From: Pseudomonas lundensis | GTDB lineage: Bacteria; Pseudomonadota; Gammaproteobacteria; Pseudomonadales; Pseudomonadaceae | DNA: 64,000 nucleotides | Direction: 5' to 3' | Assembly: GCF_002269125.1 (NCBI RefSeq) | Contig: NZ_NQKI01000028.1 | Location: 1 to 64,000 of the forward strand | In this document: in pieces, positions 8,538 to 17,717 of the stretch | Position numbering within the stretch: position 1 is the stretch's first letter | Layout of the letters: every line of letters begins with the position of its first letter | Position numbers and translations under genes: made by a program | The notes under the pieces: generated by a model | Databases searched by the model: none | What the model saw: only the letters and a program-made list of their open reading frames with translations | What the model was told of the DNA's origin: nothing

Positions 8538-11500
8538 AAACATGGGCCTTTGTGCTCAGTGGCCTGTCCACCGCCGTGATGGCGCAACCCTCCAGTGTTC
8601 AGGACCAGCAGCAATGGCTGCTGGAACAAGTGCGCATCGGCGAAGCCATGTACCGCGAAGACCTGGTGCGTGACTCCCTGGCGCGGCTGGAACTGATTGC
8701 CCCGGATAACCCGCAGGCATTGGTGGCGTCGATTCGTCAGGCGCTGCTGGAGAAAAAACCGGACCTGGCCCGTGAGCGTCTGGCTCACCTGCAACAGGTC
8801 GCACCCGACTCAGCTGCCCTGCGCCAGGCGCAAAGCCTGATGAAGCTGCAAGACCCGCAGAACCAGAAAGCACTGCAAGAAGCGCGTCTGCTGGCCGCCG
8901 CCGGACGCCCTGAAGAGTCCAGTGCGGTTTTTGAACGCCTGTTCGGCGATGCGCCACCGGATTTCGCCACAGCGCTCGAATACCTGCGCATCCGCAGCAA
9001 TATCCCCGGCCAGCGTCCCAAAGTGATTGAGCAACTGCGCACCCTCGACAGCCAATACCCCGGTAACGCGGGGTTGCGACAGACACTGGCCGATTTGCTG
9101 TTCAGAGAAAAGCGCCCGGCCGAAGCACTGGCGGTGCTCGATCAACTCTCCAGCGACCCGCAAGCCAGCAACGCGGCAGCCGATCGTGAATACGAATACT
9201 TGAAGAGCTTGCCGGTAGAGAACAAGACCGTGCAGGCCTGGCAGGCGTTTGTGAAGCGCTATCCAGCGTCACAGGCTGTGGTTGAAGCCAATCAGATCCT
9301 GCTCAATCAGCAACGCCTGCTGGCAGATCCGGCATGGGTCGCCGGTGCGCAAGGCAAGCAGATGATCGAGCAGCAGCGCTCGCCTGCGGTGGCAGAAGGA
9401 CTGTTGCGCCGGGCGATCAAACGCTACCCCGACGATCCGAGCCTGTATGGCGCGCTGGGCCTGGCGTTGCTGCGCCAGAGCCGCTATGAAGAAGCCAATG
9501 CCACCTTCATCCTGGCGCGCAGCAAGGAGCAAGACACCTCTTACATGAGTCAGTGGCAAGACCTGATGGATGCCAGCCACTACCTGATGCTGCTCAGTCA
9601 GGGCGACAAGGCACTGGATCGCAAGGACTACGCTGCCGCACGCCGCGCGTTCGAACAGGCGCGCAAGGCCAAACCCCGCGATGCCGACGCGTTGATCGGG
9701 TTGGCGGCGGCCGCACGTGGCGAGCTCAATGACATCCAGGCCGAAGCCCTGTTGTTGCAGGCGCGCAAGCTGGAGCCCGGCAATGGCAGCGCCATTCGGG
9801 CCCTGGTGAGGTTGTACAGCGCGCAATCTGCGGATAAGGCCAAGGCATTCCTCAACAGCTTGCCCGCCTCCAACCAGCAAGAGTTTGCCGGGCTGCGTCG
9901 CGGTTTTGAACTGGACGAACTGAATCAGCAGGCCGATGCCGCTAGCGCCCGCAAAGACTGGCCACAGGTGGTGGCGTTGTTAAGCAAAATTCGCACGCTG
10001 ACCCCGGACGAGCCCTGGCTCACCTACCGGCTGGCCAATGCGCAACGGGAGATCAACCAGCCCGGCGCCGCAGACGACAGTTTCAAACAATTGATGCGCC
10101 GTCAGGGGCAAAATCCCGAAGCGTTGTATGCCTATGCGCTCTACCTGTCGAGTACCGACCGCGATGCCAGCGCGCTGAGTGTGCTGGAACAGCTGCCCGG
10201 CACCCGCTGGACGGATGCGATGCGCGAATTGGGCGCCCGTCTGCAACGCAACCTGCTGGTGGCCCGTGCAGAACGCCTGCGTGAAGCCGGTCAGGAACCT
10301 GAAGCCATTGCGCTGCTGATGCAAAAGCCCAGCACCGACGACATGCTGACCGTGGCCCGTTGGGCGAGCGAGCGCGGCGACACCCTCCAGGCCGGCGCAC
10401 TCTACAACCAGGTGCTGCAACAAGAGCCGGGCAACACGAGCGCCCGGTTGGGGCAGATTGAAACGCTGATCAGTGCCGGCCAATTGCCTGCGGCGCGCCA
10501 GCAATTGACCCAATTCACACCGGCCGCAGGCACCGAACTGAGTGCCTCTGAACAACGGCGGCTGGCCAATGCCTGGTCAGAAGTCGGGGAACCGGAAAAA
10601 GCCAGCGCCCTGTTCACCGAACTGCTCAAAAGCCCGCAGGCAGAGCCCGTGGTATACCGCGACGCGGCGCGCCTGATCGCGGCCAAGGCGCCGCAACAGG
10701 CCCTGGACTATTACGCCAAGGGCATGGCAGGTGCCGGGTTGATCACCCCTGAGCAAGCGAACCCGCGCGATAACCGCGCCATGACCTTGGCCAGCCGGGC
10801 CAAGGACAATGACGAATGGCTGCCAGGCAGCCTGCGCAGTGACGTCGATGAGCTGTACCAGCGCCAGAACCCGACGGTGCACCTGTATACCGACTACGGC
10901 TGGCGCTCGGACAACGCCTCGAAAGGCACATCCGATACCGATACCCAAACCACTATCCTGCAACTCGACCTGCCGGTGGTGGACGGCACAGGCTGGCTGC
11001 GAGCCGAGCAACTGGACATGGATGCGGGCAAGTTCAAGACCGACGATGACGGCTTGGTGCGCGAAAACTACGGCACGTGCTCCGTCGGTGTGGTTGCAAA
11101 AGGAACGTCAGAACCGGTGTTCTCGGGCTGTGACAATCACTCGCAATCGGCACGCGGCACGACCCTGGCTACCGGGTGGAAGAATGAAACCTGGGAAATC
11201 GACGTCGGCCGCACCCCGGACACGTTCAAGGTGCCCAACTGGCTGGGCGGCGTGTCGTACAGCAACAAAATCGGATCGGTGGGCTGGACGCTGACCGGCT
11301 CGCGTCGGCCCCTGAGCAACTCGATTCTGTCCTACAGCGGCGCGACGGATCGCAACACTGGCGTGACCTGGGGTGGCGTGACATCCAACGGCGTGACACT
11401 TGGGCTTAGCCACGACGAAGGCGGCGTGGACGGGGTTTGGGCCAGCCTCGGGCAACACTGGCTGCGCGGTAAAAACGTGGCCGACAACCATAAAAACACC

Positions 11501-12055
11501 GCCATGGCCGGTTACTACTACCGTTTGCGTGACAGTGCCGATGAGCGCATGCGCACCGGCCTGACCCTCATGTACTGGAGCTACGATCAGGATTTGAGCG
11601 AATACACCTTGGGCCAGGGCGGGTATTACAGCCCGCAGCAGTACTACTCGATCGGTGTGCCGCTCAACTACGCCTTTCGCACCGCCAACTGGTCGGTGTC
11701 ACTGGAAAGCTCGGTCAGTTGGTCCCACTCCAAGTCTGATGGCAACGACCTCTACCCGCTCAACGGCTTGAACTCAAAACTGTTGGGGGCGCTGGACCAG
11801 GCGGGTTATGAACTGGCCGAGCCGTTGGGCAAGACGGCGTCCAGTGCCAGCAATGGAATAGGCTACAAAGTGCAGGGGCTGGTGGAACGCAGGCTGAGCG
11901 ACAACCTGGTGTTGGGTGCAGGTGTGCTCTACCAGCACAGCGACGATTACGCGCCCAGCCGCGCGTTGATGTACCTGCGCTATACCTTCGATCCGTGGCA
12001 AGGCAACCTGCCATTACCGGTGGAGCCGCTGATTCCGTACGCAGACTTCAGATAA
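8525..12055 (+). CDS. bcsC: BcsC, cellulose export outer-membrane TPR/beta-barrel protein
   Basis: A 1176-residue outer-membrane exporter. It has a signal peptide at residues 1-20, then about 750 residues of TPR repeats in the periplasm that probably contact peptidoglycan and BcsB/BcsZ, then a C-terminal barrel domain (about 790-1176) that ends in a Phe-Arg terminus. The barrel strands are rich in aromatic and alternating residues, as in the E. coli BcsC C-terminal domain. It is the last gene of the operon and is followed directly by a strong terminator. No frameshift was seen. Confidence 0.92.
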   Translation: MRTIKTWAFVLSGLSTAVMAQPSSVQDQQQWLLEQVRIGEAMYREDLVRDSLARLELIAPDNPQALVASIRQALLEKKPDLARERLAHLQQVAPDSAALRQAQSLMKLQDPQNQKALQEARLLAAAGRPEESSAVFERLFGDAPPDFATALEYLRIRSNIPGQRPKVIEQLRTLDSQYPGNAGLRQTLADLLFREKRPAEALAVLDQLSSDPQASNAAADREYEYLKSLPVENKTVQAWQAFVKRYPASQAVVEANQILLNQQRLLADPAWVAGAQGKQMIEQQRSPAVAEGLLRRAIKRYPDDPSLYGALGLALLRQSRYEEANATFILARSKEQDTSYMSQWQDLMDASHYLMLLSQGDKALDRKDYAAARRAFEQARKAKPRDADALIGLAAAARGELNDIQAEALLLQARKLEPGNGSAIRALVRLYSAQSADKAKAFLNSLPASNQQEFAGLRRGFELDELNQQADAASARKDWPQVVALLSKIRTLTPDEPWLTYRLANAQREINQPGAADDSFKQLMRRQGQNPEALYAYALYLSSTDRDASALSVLEQLPGTRWTDAMRELGARLQRNLLVARAERLREAGQEPEAIALLMQKPSTDDMLTVARWASERGDTLQAGALYNQVLQQEPGNTSARLGQIETLISAGQLPAARQQLTQFTPAAGTELSASEQRRLANAWSEVGEPEKASALFTELLKSPQAEPVVYRDAARLIAAKAPQQALDYYAKGMAGAGLITPEQANPRDNRAMTLASRAKDNDEWLPGSLRSDVDELYQRQNPTVHLYTDYGWRSDNASKGTSDTDTQTTILQLDLPVVDGTGWLRAEQLDMDAGKFKTDDDGLVRENYGTCSVGVVAKGTSEPVFSGCDNHSQSARGTTLATGWKNETWEIDVGRTPDTFKVPNWLGGVSYSNKIGSVGWTLTGSRRPLSNSILSYSGATDRNTGVTWGGVTSNGVTLGLSHDEGGVDGVWASLGQHWLRGKNVADNHKNTAMAGYYYRLRDSADERMRTGLTLMYWSYDQDLSEYTLGQGGYYSPQQYYSIGVPLNYAFRTANWSVSLESSVSWSHSKSDGNDLYPLNGLNSKLLGALDQAGYELAEPLGKTASSASNGIGYKVQGLVERRLSDNLVLGAGVLYQHSDDYAPSRALMYLRYTFDPWQGNLPLPVEPLIPYADFR

Positions 12056-12124
12056 AAAAACGCGCCGCCTGCCCCGCAATGCCCTGTTACAAGGGCATCA
12101 CCGGGGCAGGCGGCGCGTCGTTTT
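12054..12124. terminator. Strong bidirectional terminator between bcsC and the DUF1329 gene
   Basis: Two nested hairpins. The outer 16-base stem 12061-12076 (CGCGCCGCCTGCCCCG) pairs perfectly with 12102-12117. An inner ATGCCCT/AGGGCAT hairpin sits in its loop. A T run follows on the + strand (TCGTTTT) and a seven-A run at 12054-12060 serves the - strand. It separates two convergent units. Confidence 0.9.
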
Positions 12125-12135
12125 ACAGCGGTTAA

Positions 12136-13518
12136 TTAACGTCCCATGGCCCGTGCTGCGTCAGCGGTGTACTGATCGGCAGTGAATTTGCCTTCGTTCA
12201 GAATCGCCCCTTTCTTGGACTCGTTCGTCATCCCGTAACCGGTGTACTGGCCCGAGTTCAAGTCCATGAAGAATTGCGAACCTGCCTGCCAGGCGCTCAT
12301 GTCCGGGTGGTAGAAGTAGTTGATCATGGCGTGCTTCCACAACTGCCCGCGGGAATCGTAGTTATCGGCCATCACCGAATGCCAGGTGTCCTCGTCAATG
12401 AACAGCACGCGCTTGCCATAGACGTGACGGTAGCCTTCCTTCAAGTCGGCTTCGAGCACCCACACACGGCGCAACTCATAGCGCATGTAGTCCGGGTTCG
12501 GGTGATTGACAGTCAACAGGTCAGCATATTTCGCCGTGCCCGCATTTGCCTTGTAGGCATTGGCCGGGATGTACATTTCACGCTTGCCGATCAACTTCCA
12601 GGTAAAACGCTCCGGCGAGCCGTTGTACAACCGGTCTTCGTCCACGGTCATGGTGCCGTTGGTGCCAATCATCGGCTGGTCATAACCATAACCCGGCAAC
12701 TGGCGCACACGGCGGGTCGAAGGGCTGTAGGTCCAGGCCTGACGCGGGTCGGTCTTGAAGTTGTAGGGTTCGTGGGCAATGTTGATGACCCCGTTATCCC
12801 GTGCGGGCTTGAGGGTGGTGTTGTTGGTGTAGGACTGGAGCTTGTCCTCGGTGCGCGGCTCCACGGTCGGTGAGTTGGCAGGCGACAGCCCTTTGCCGTA
12901 GGCACGGCCCCACCCAATACTGCCATTGGGCAATACCGACGCCAGGTCGCTGGTTTTATCTTCCGTCCAGGCGCGTGCCGGCAATTGGTGGTTCCACAAC
13001 AGCTCCATGCCGTTCTTCGGGATCGGGAACGGAATTTGCCCCAGCCCTTCGATGCCCATGCCGTCATCCACCAGCTTGGCATTCAACGCATTGCTCATGG
13101 CCCGGCGGCACACGTAGTCCGGGTAACGGTAATCGCGGTGGCCGGGGTAGATGTTCATCTTGTAGGTATCCGGGTAGCGCTTGAGCAGCGCTTTCTGGCC
13201 CTCGGACAGTTGATCGGCGTATTGCGCCATGTTCTGCGCGGTAATGACCAAAATCGGCTTTTCGTCAGCGTAAGGGTCGACCGGGTGGTCGCCGGAGAAT
13301 TTGACGTGTTTCCAGCCCGGCACCTCCCCCAGGTACTTACCGGTGTAAGGCGGAATGGTGCCCGCCGCGTTACCGGCCTTTTCGGCGCCGACACAGGTCA
13401 GCTCCTTGCCCAATTTGGCCGCCTCTTCGGGGGACACCTGGGCCATTGCGGCACTGATCGCCAGTCCATTGACGGTCAGGGTGGCTGCGAGCATGACGCC
13501 TGTTCTTGTTATTTTCAT
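12136..13518 (-). CDS. DUF1329 periplasmic/outer-membrane-associated protein
   Basis: A 460-residue DUF1329 protein, a LolB-like lipocalin-type fold often found beside RND exporters or in lipid and steroid degradation loci. Residues 1-26 are a signal peptide (basic start, hydrophobic core, AMAQ cut). The family features EVPGWKHVKFSGDHPVDPYADEK-type start and VLFIDEDTWHS-type end are visible in part. ATG at 13518 was chosen because AGGAGG lies 6 bases upstream and the signal peptide begins there; an upstream start would add 27 unlikely residues. It is the last gene of steroid operon A. A role in moving a hydrophobic substrate across the envelope is inference. Confidence 0.85.
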   Translation of the reverse strand: MKITRTGVMLAATLTVNGLAISAAMAQVSPEEAAKLGKELTCVGAEKAGNAAGTIPPYTGKYLGEVPGWKHVKFSGDHPVDPYADEKPILVITAQNMAQYADQLSEGQKALLKRYPDTYKMNIYPGHRDYRYPDYVCRRAMSNALNAKLVDDGMGIEGLGQIPFPIPKNGMELLWNHQLPARAWTEDKTSDLASVLPNGSIGWGRAYGKGLSPANSPTVEPRTEDKLQSYTNNTTLKPARDNGVINIAHEPYNFKTDPRQAWTYSPSTRRVRQLPGYGYDQPMIGTNGTMTVDEDRLYNGSPERFTWKLIGKREMYIPANAYKANAGTAKYADLLTVNHPNPDYMRYELRRVWVLEADLKEGYRHVYGKRVLFIDEDTWHSVMADNYDSRGQLWKHAMINYFYHPDMSAWQAGSQFFMDLNSGQYTGYGMTNESKKGAILNEGKFTADQYTADAARAMGR

Positions 13519-13606
13519 GTATTGCCTCCTACGCGAATAAAGCTTGCTGGGGGTGTGGTGCCATTCTTCGCCATCTGCAGCCGTATACATCGTCCACAAA
13601 GACTAA

Positions 13607-15295
13607 TCAGGCGCTGAGTAGCAGCGTCTTGAGCACGCCCTTGAGGGTTTTGCCCGAGGCGTTGCGTTCGAACGGGGTGTGCTGCACGTGAATCCGTGCC
13701 GGAACTTTGTAACTGGCCAGCCGCGCCGCCATGAAGGCCTTGAGTGCGTCACTGTCCGGGGCCCGGCCCGCCTCGCCGCTGACCACCAGCAATACCACTT
13801 CGCCCAATGCCTCATCGGGCATGGCCAAAGCCGCCGCTTCGATTACGCCAGGCATTTCACAGGCGCAGGACTCCACTTCCGCGGCGGAGATTTTTTCGCC
13901 GCCGCGATTGATCAAGTCTTTGGCGCGATCGGTGATATAGAGGAAACCTTCGTCATCGAGCATTCCGATGTCTCCGGTGTCCAGCCAGCCATTTTGCAAG
14001 GTCTGCGCGCTGGCATCGGGCAGGTTCCAGTAGCCGCTCATCAAGGTTGGCGAGCGCAGCCAGATCACACCGCTGACACCCGCAGGCACCGGATGATCGG
14101 GGCTGTCGCCGATGCGCACATCCACGATGGGCAGTGGCCAGCCGGCAGCAGCCGGTTTATAAACGAACTGATCGCCGCCAATCGCAGCGCCGATGCCATT
14201 GCTTTCCGTCAAGCCATAACCACTGCCGCCGACGGCTTCAGGTTTACGCTGGGTCAAATGTGCCAGCAGGCTGCTGGAGGGAGCGGCACCGCCCAGCCCG
14301 AGGCCGAACAAGCTCCGGGTGTCAGCGGTGCCGAAACGCGGTGACGTCAACAGCTGCTGCATCATCACCGGCGCGCCGTTGAACTGGGTGCATTGTTCGT
14401 CGCGAATCAGGTCCAGGGCCGTTTCAACGTCCCACTTGTACATCAGCAGCAGGCGTCGACCGCTGCGCAAGGCCAGCAGAAACTGCGCGTGCAAACCGCT
14501 GACATGAAACAACGGCACCGCCATCAGCGTCGTCGGCGCATAGCCACTGTTGATCACCACACTGATGCGCTCGGGCGAACTCACCGCGCAAAATGCGCCC
14601 TGAAACTCCAGCGCCACCAGCGCCTGACATACCGCACGGTGCGTCGACAGTACGCCCTTGGCCAGACTGGTGGTGCCCGACGTGTACAGAATCAGCGCCG
14701 GATCATCGGCACTGACAGTCGCTGCCGGAACACGCACGGGCGGCTCCGCGAGCAGGTCATCAAGGCGCTGGCAATGTTCTTCCAGTGGCGTGCCGTCAGG
14801 CGTGCCCACCACCACGGTCGCCAGCCCCTGCTCACGCAGGTCGCGGGCTAACAGCTGCAAGCGTGGTGCATCGCACACCAGCACCTGAGCATTGCTGTCT
14901 TGCAAACCATGAAACAACTCATCGCGCAGGCCCCAGCTATTGAGCGGCACACACACGGCACCGCAGCGCTGGACGGCGGCAAACGCCACCAGCCACGCCG
15001 GTTGATTGCGCATCGCAATGGCGACACGATCCCCCTGGCGCACGCCAAAGCGCCGCACCAGTTGCCCGGCGAGACGGTCCACCTGATCGAAAAATTGGCT
15101 GAACGTCAGCCGCTGCTGTTCCCACACCAAAAATTCGCGGTCCCCGTGCACCCGACCGCTGTCGATGGCTGCCCACACGTTGGCGGCGGTGTGGCGGAAG
15201 TACTTCAGGCCGCTGCCCGCTGTGGTCTGAACTTCATAGGGCGAGCCCGGGCCAATCAGTTGCTGCCAGGCGCCCTGCCATTGCTCAAGCTTCAT
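13607..15295 (-). CDS. Acyl-CoA (steroid-acid) synthetase, ANL superfamily
   Basis: A class I adenylate-forming enzyme of 562 residues that activates a carboxylate with ATP and CoA. Motifs are the P-loop-like LILYTSGTTSLAKGV (about residue 210), GYGLTE near 360, the LDTGDIG motif with downstream DRAKDLINRGGEK, and the C-terminal catalytic Lys in NASGKTLKG. By position in an operon with side-chain beta-oxidation genes it probably loads the steroid side-chain acid onto CoA. This is inference, since chain specificity cannot be read from sequence. It is preceded by GGAG and lies 36 bases downstream of the next dehydrogenase gene. Confidence 0.88.
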   Translation of the reverse strand: MKLEQWQGAWQQLIGPGSPYEVQTTAGSGLKYFRHTAANVWAAIDSGRVHGDREFLVWEQQRLTFSQFFDQVDRLAGQLVRRFGVRQGDRVAIAMRNQPAWLVAFAAVQRCGAVCVPLNSWGLRDELFHGLQDSNAQVLVCDAPRLQLLARDLREQGLATVVVGTPDGTPLEEHCQRLDDLLAEPPVRVPAATVSADDPALILYTSGTTSLAKGVLSTHRAVCQALVALEFQGAFCAVSSPERISVVINSGYAPTTLMAVPLFHVSGLHAQFLLALRSGRRLLLMYKWDVETALDLIRDEQCTQFNGAPVMMQQLLTSPRFGTADTRSLFGLGLGGAAPSSSLLAHLTQRKPEAVGGSGYGLTESNGIGAAIGGDQFVYKPAAAGWPLPIVDVRIGDSPDHPVPAGVSGVIWLRSPTLMSGYWNLPDASAQTLQNGWLDTGDIGMLDDEGFLYITDRAKDLINRGGEKISAAEVESCACEMPGVIEAAALAMPDEALGEVVLLVVSGEAGRAPDSDALKAFMAARLASYKVPARIHVQHTPFERNASGKTLKGVLKTLLLSA

Positions 15296-15331
15296 CTTGT
15301 TATTCTCCAGACGTTAAGCGCCTATACCGAC

Positions 15332-16486
15332 TCAGGCGGGCGCGAACGCCAGCGAGGCGTAGCGCTCGCAGTGGAAATCGGCATCCCCCAGACACGCTTG
15401 GGCAACGCGGATGCGTTTAAGAAACAACCCGACATCCAGCTCGTCGGTCACGCCGATACCGCCGTGCATTTGCACGGCTTCATTGGCCACGCGCACGGCC
15501 ATTGAACCAGCCTTCCACTTGGCCAGGCTGGCCACCCGCTGACGCTCGCCCTCAGCCAACGCCGGGTCGTCCAGCGCGGCAAGCCCGGCCATCACGGCAC
15601 TGCGTGCCAGTGACAGTTCGACATATAACTGCGCCGCCCGATGTTGCAGCGACTGAAACGAACCGATCGCGACATCAAACTGGACCCGGGTCTTGAGGTA
15701 ATCGAGGGTCATTTCAAACAGTTTTTCGGCCATGCCCAACAGTTCAGCCGCCAGGCACACCCGGCCCCGGTCCAGCGCCGTGTTCAGCGCAGGCCACGCT
15801 GTGCCCGGATCGCCCAGCAACGCATCGGCGCCAAGTCGCACCTGTTCCAGGCGCACTTGCGCATGGTTGCGCGAGTCAATCAGGGGCAACGCGCTGACCG
15901 TCAGGCCCGGTGCATTGGCAGGCACCAGAAACAGGCTGATGCCCTGCTCCGGAATCGATGTGTGTGCGGTACGCGCCGCCACCAGATACGCATCGGCACC
16001 GACCCCGTCGACCACAAAGTACTTGTGGCCATCAAGGACGTAACCATCGCCATCCGCTTGCGCGGTCAAATTCACGCACTGCGGGCTGTGACGCGGACGC
16101 TCCTCCAGGGCCAGGGCCAGACGGCGCTCGCCGTTGATCACCGAAGACAACCACACGTCTTGCTGCTGCGCATTGCCCAGCACGTGCATCAGCGAGCCGC
16201 TGAGTACCACGCTGGACAGCAACGGCGTGGCGCTGAGGTTTTGGCCGATGGATTCAAAAATCGGCCCCAACCCCATGCAGCCAAAGTCCAGCCCGCCGAG
16301 GTTTTCCGGGAACGGAATCGCACTCCAGCCCAGCGCCACGGCGTCCTGCCACACCTGCGTGTCAAAACCGGGTGCACGGTGCTCATCGCGCAGTGCACGT
16401 TGCCGTGTGACCGGGCTGCGGGCTGCCAGAAACTCGCGGGCGCTGTCGGCCAGTAGCCGTTGTTCTTCGCTATAAAGCAGAGTCAT
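15332..16486 (-). CDS. Acyl-CoA dehydrogenase, small-type partner subunit (pair 1)
   Basis: A 384-residue acyl-CoA dehydrogenase family protein. The C-terminal QMHGGIGVTDE block and the RVQFDVAIGSFQSLQH helix are typical of the FadE partner subunits found in actinobacterial steroid hetero-oligomers. It lacks the GGxxEIQ C-terminal motif seen in its neighbour at 16497. It lies 10 bases downstream of that neighbour, with AAGGA before the start. I infer that the two form an alpha2beta2 dehydrogenase for a CoA-bound steroid side chain. Confidence 0.85.
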   Translation of the reverse strand: MTLLYSEEQRLLADSAREFLAARSPVTRQRALRDEHRAPGFDTQVWQDAVALGWSAIPFPENLGGLDFGCMGLGPIFESIGQNLSATPLLSSVVLSGSLMHVLGNAQQQDVWLSSVINGERRLALALEERPRHSPQCVNLTAQADGDGYVLDGHKYFVVDGVGADAYLVAARTAHTSIPEQGISLFLVPANAPGLTVSALPLIDSRNHAQVRLEQVRLGADALLGDPGTAWPALNTALDRGRVCLAAELLGMAEKLFEMTLDYLKTRVQFDVAIGSFQSLQHRAAQLYVELSLARSAVMAGLAALDDPALAEGERQRVASLAKWKAGSMAVRVANEAVQMHGGIGVTDELDVGLFLKRIRVAQACLGDADFHCERYASLAFAPA

Positions 16487-16496
16487 GGTGGATTCC

Positions 16497-17687
16497 TTAC
16501 TTCACGTCAGGCAGGCCGAGGACCCGCTTGGCGATGACATTGAGCTGGATTTCCGAAGCGCCGCCCGAGATCGTCAGGGCGAAGCTGTTCAACCAGCCGC
16601 GGGTGATGGCCTGTTCCTGCGGGGTGAAAGCGTCCTTGTCCCAACCCAGCGCGTGATACCCCATGACCTCCAGCAGCACTTCAAACTTGTTGCGCTCCTG
16701 TTCGGTGTGCACCAGTTTCATGATCGACATCAGCCCGCTGACGTCTTGCCCGGCCCGGGCCTCTTCGCCCATGCGCTGGACAGTCAGGTTGTAAGCCTGC
16801 TCATCCATGGCGCACGCGACAGCCCGCGCCACCAGCGCGTGTTCAGACTGTCCCTGCGGGTTCGGCAGGTAGTCCTGCACCAGCGACAGCAAATGAAAAT
16901 GCGTCGGCAAACTGAACTCGCCGAACTTGGACATGGCCTTGCGTTCGTGCTGTAACAGGTGTTTGGCCAGATTCCAGCCACCATTGAGCGGGCCGATCAG
17001 TTGGCTTTTGGGCACCTTCACGCCATCGAAAAACACTTGGCAGAAGGCGGATTTGCCGCTGATCAAATCAATTGGCGCGACGCTGACACCGGGGCTTTTC
17101 ATGTCCAGCACAATCAGGCTGATGCCCGTGTGTTTGCTCGCTGCGGGATCGGTACGCACCAACGCGTACATCCAGTCAGATTTGTCGCCGTACGAGGTCC
17201 AGATTTTGCTGCCATCCACCACAAAATGGTCGCCCGCGTCCTTGGCCGATGTCTTGAGACTGGCCAGGTCGGAGCCCGCATTCGGTTCCGAAAACCCCTG
17301 ACACCAGCGCACTTCACCGCGGGTCATGGGGGTCAACAACGTTTTTTTCTGTTCTTCGGTGCCAAATTCCAGCAACACCGGGCCGAGCATCCAGATGCCG
17401 AGGTTGATCTGTGGCGGACGGCATTTCAGGCGCCGCAGTTCGCTTTCCAGCACCGCGTTGTATTCAGGGCTCAAGCCCCCGCCACCGTATTCGACGGGCC
17501 AATCGGGGCAAAACCAGCCTTTATCGCGCATGCGTTCAAACCAGACGCGGGCGTCTTCACTCGCAAACGCCACCTCACGGCCACCCCACACCAGTTCCCC
17601 TTCAGGAATCGCCTTGCGTTGCGAGGGCGGGCAATTGGCTTCAAGCCAACTGCGGGTTTGTTCTCTGAACTGATCAATCGCACTCAT
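16497..17687 (-). CDS. Acyl-CoA dehydrogenase, large-type subunit (pair 1)
   Basis: A 396-residue acyl-CoA dehydrogenase. Seen: WCQGFSEPNAGSDLASLKT (the flavin/substrate WxxxFSEPxAGSDL motif, about residues 125-145), IWTSYGDKSDW, and the C-terminal GGASEIQLNVIAKRVLGLP motif. ATG at 17687 is chosen over an in-frame GTG three codons upstream because AGGTGA is well placed. The mix of a full FAD-type C-terminus here and HGGIG in the downstream partner fits the split active sites of steroid FadE pairs. Confidence 0.86.
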   Translation of the reverse strand: MSAIDQFREQTRSWLEANCPPSQRKAIPEGELVWGGREVAFASEDARVWFERMRDKGWFCPDWPVEYGGGGLSPEYNAVLESELRRLKCRPPQINLGIWMLGPVLLEFGTEEQKKTLLTPMTRGEVRWCQGFSEPNAGSDLASLKTSAKDAGDHFVVDGSKIWTSYGDKSDWMYALVRTDPAASKHTGISLIVLDMKSPGVSVAPIDLISGKSAFCQVFFDGVKVPKSQLIGPLNGGWNLAKHLLQHERKAMSKFGEFSLPTHFHLLSLVQDYLPNPQGQSEHALVARAVACAMDEQAYNLTVQRMGEEARAGQDVSGLMSIMKLVHTEQERNKFEVLLEVMGYHALGWDKDAFTPQEQAITRGWLNSFALTISGGASEIQLNVIAKRVLGLPDVK

Positions 17688-17717
17688 GTGACTCACCTGT
17701 TGATCATGGGAAACGGG

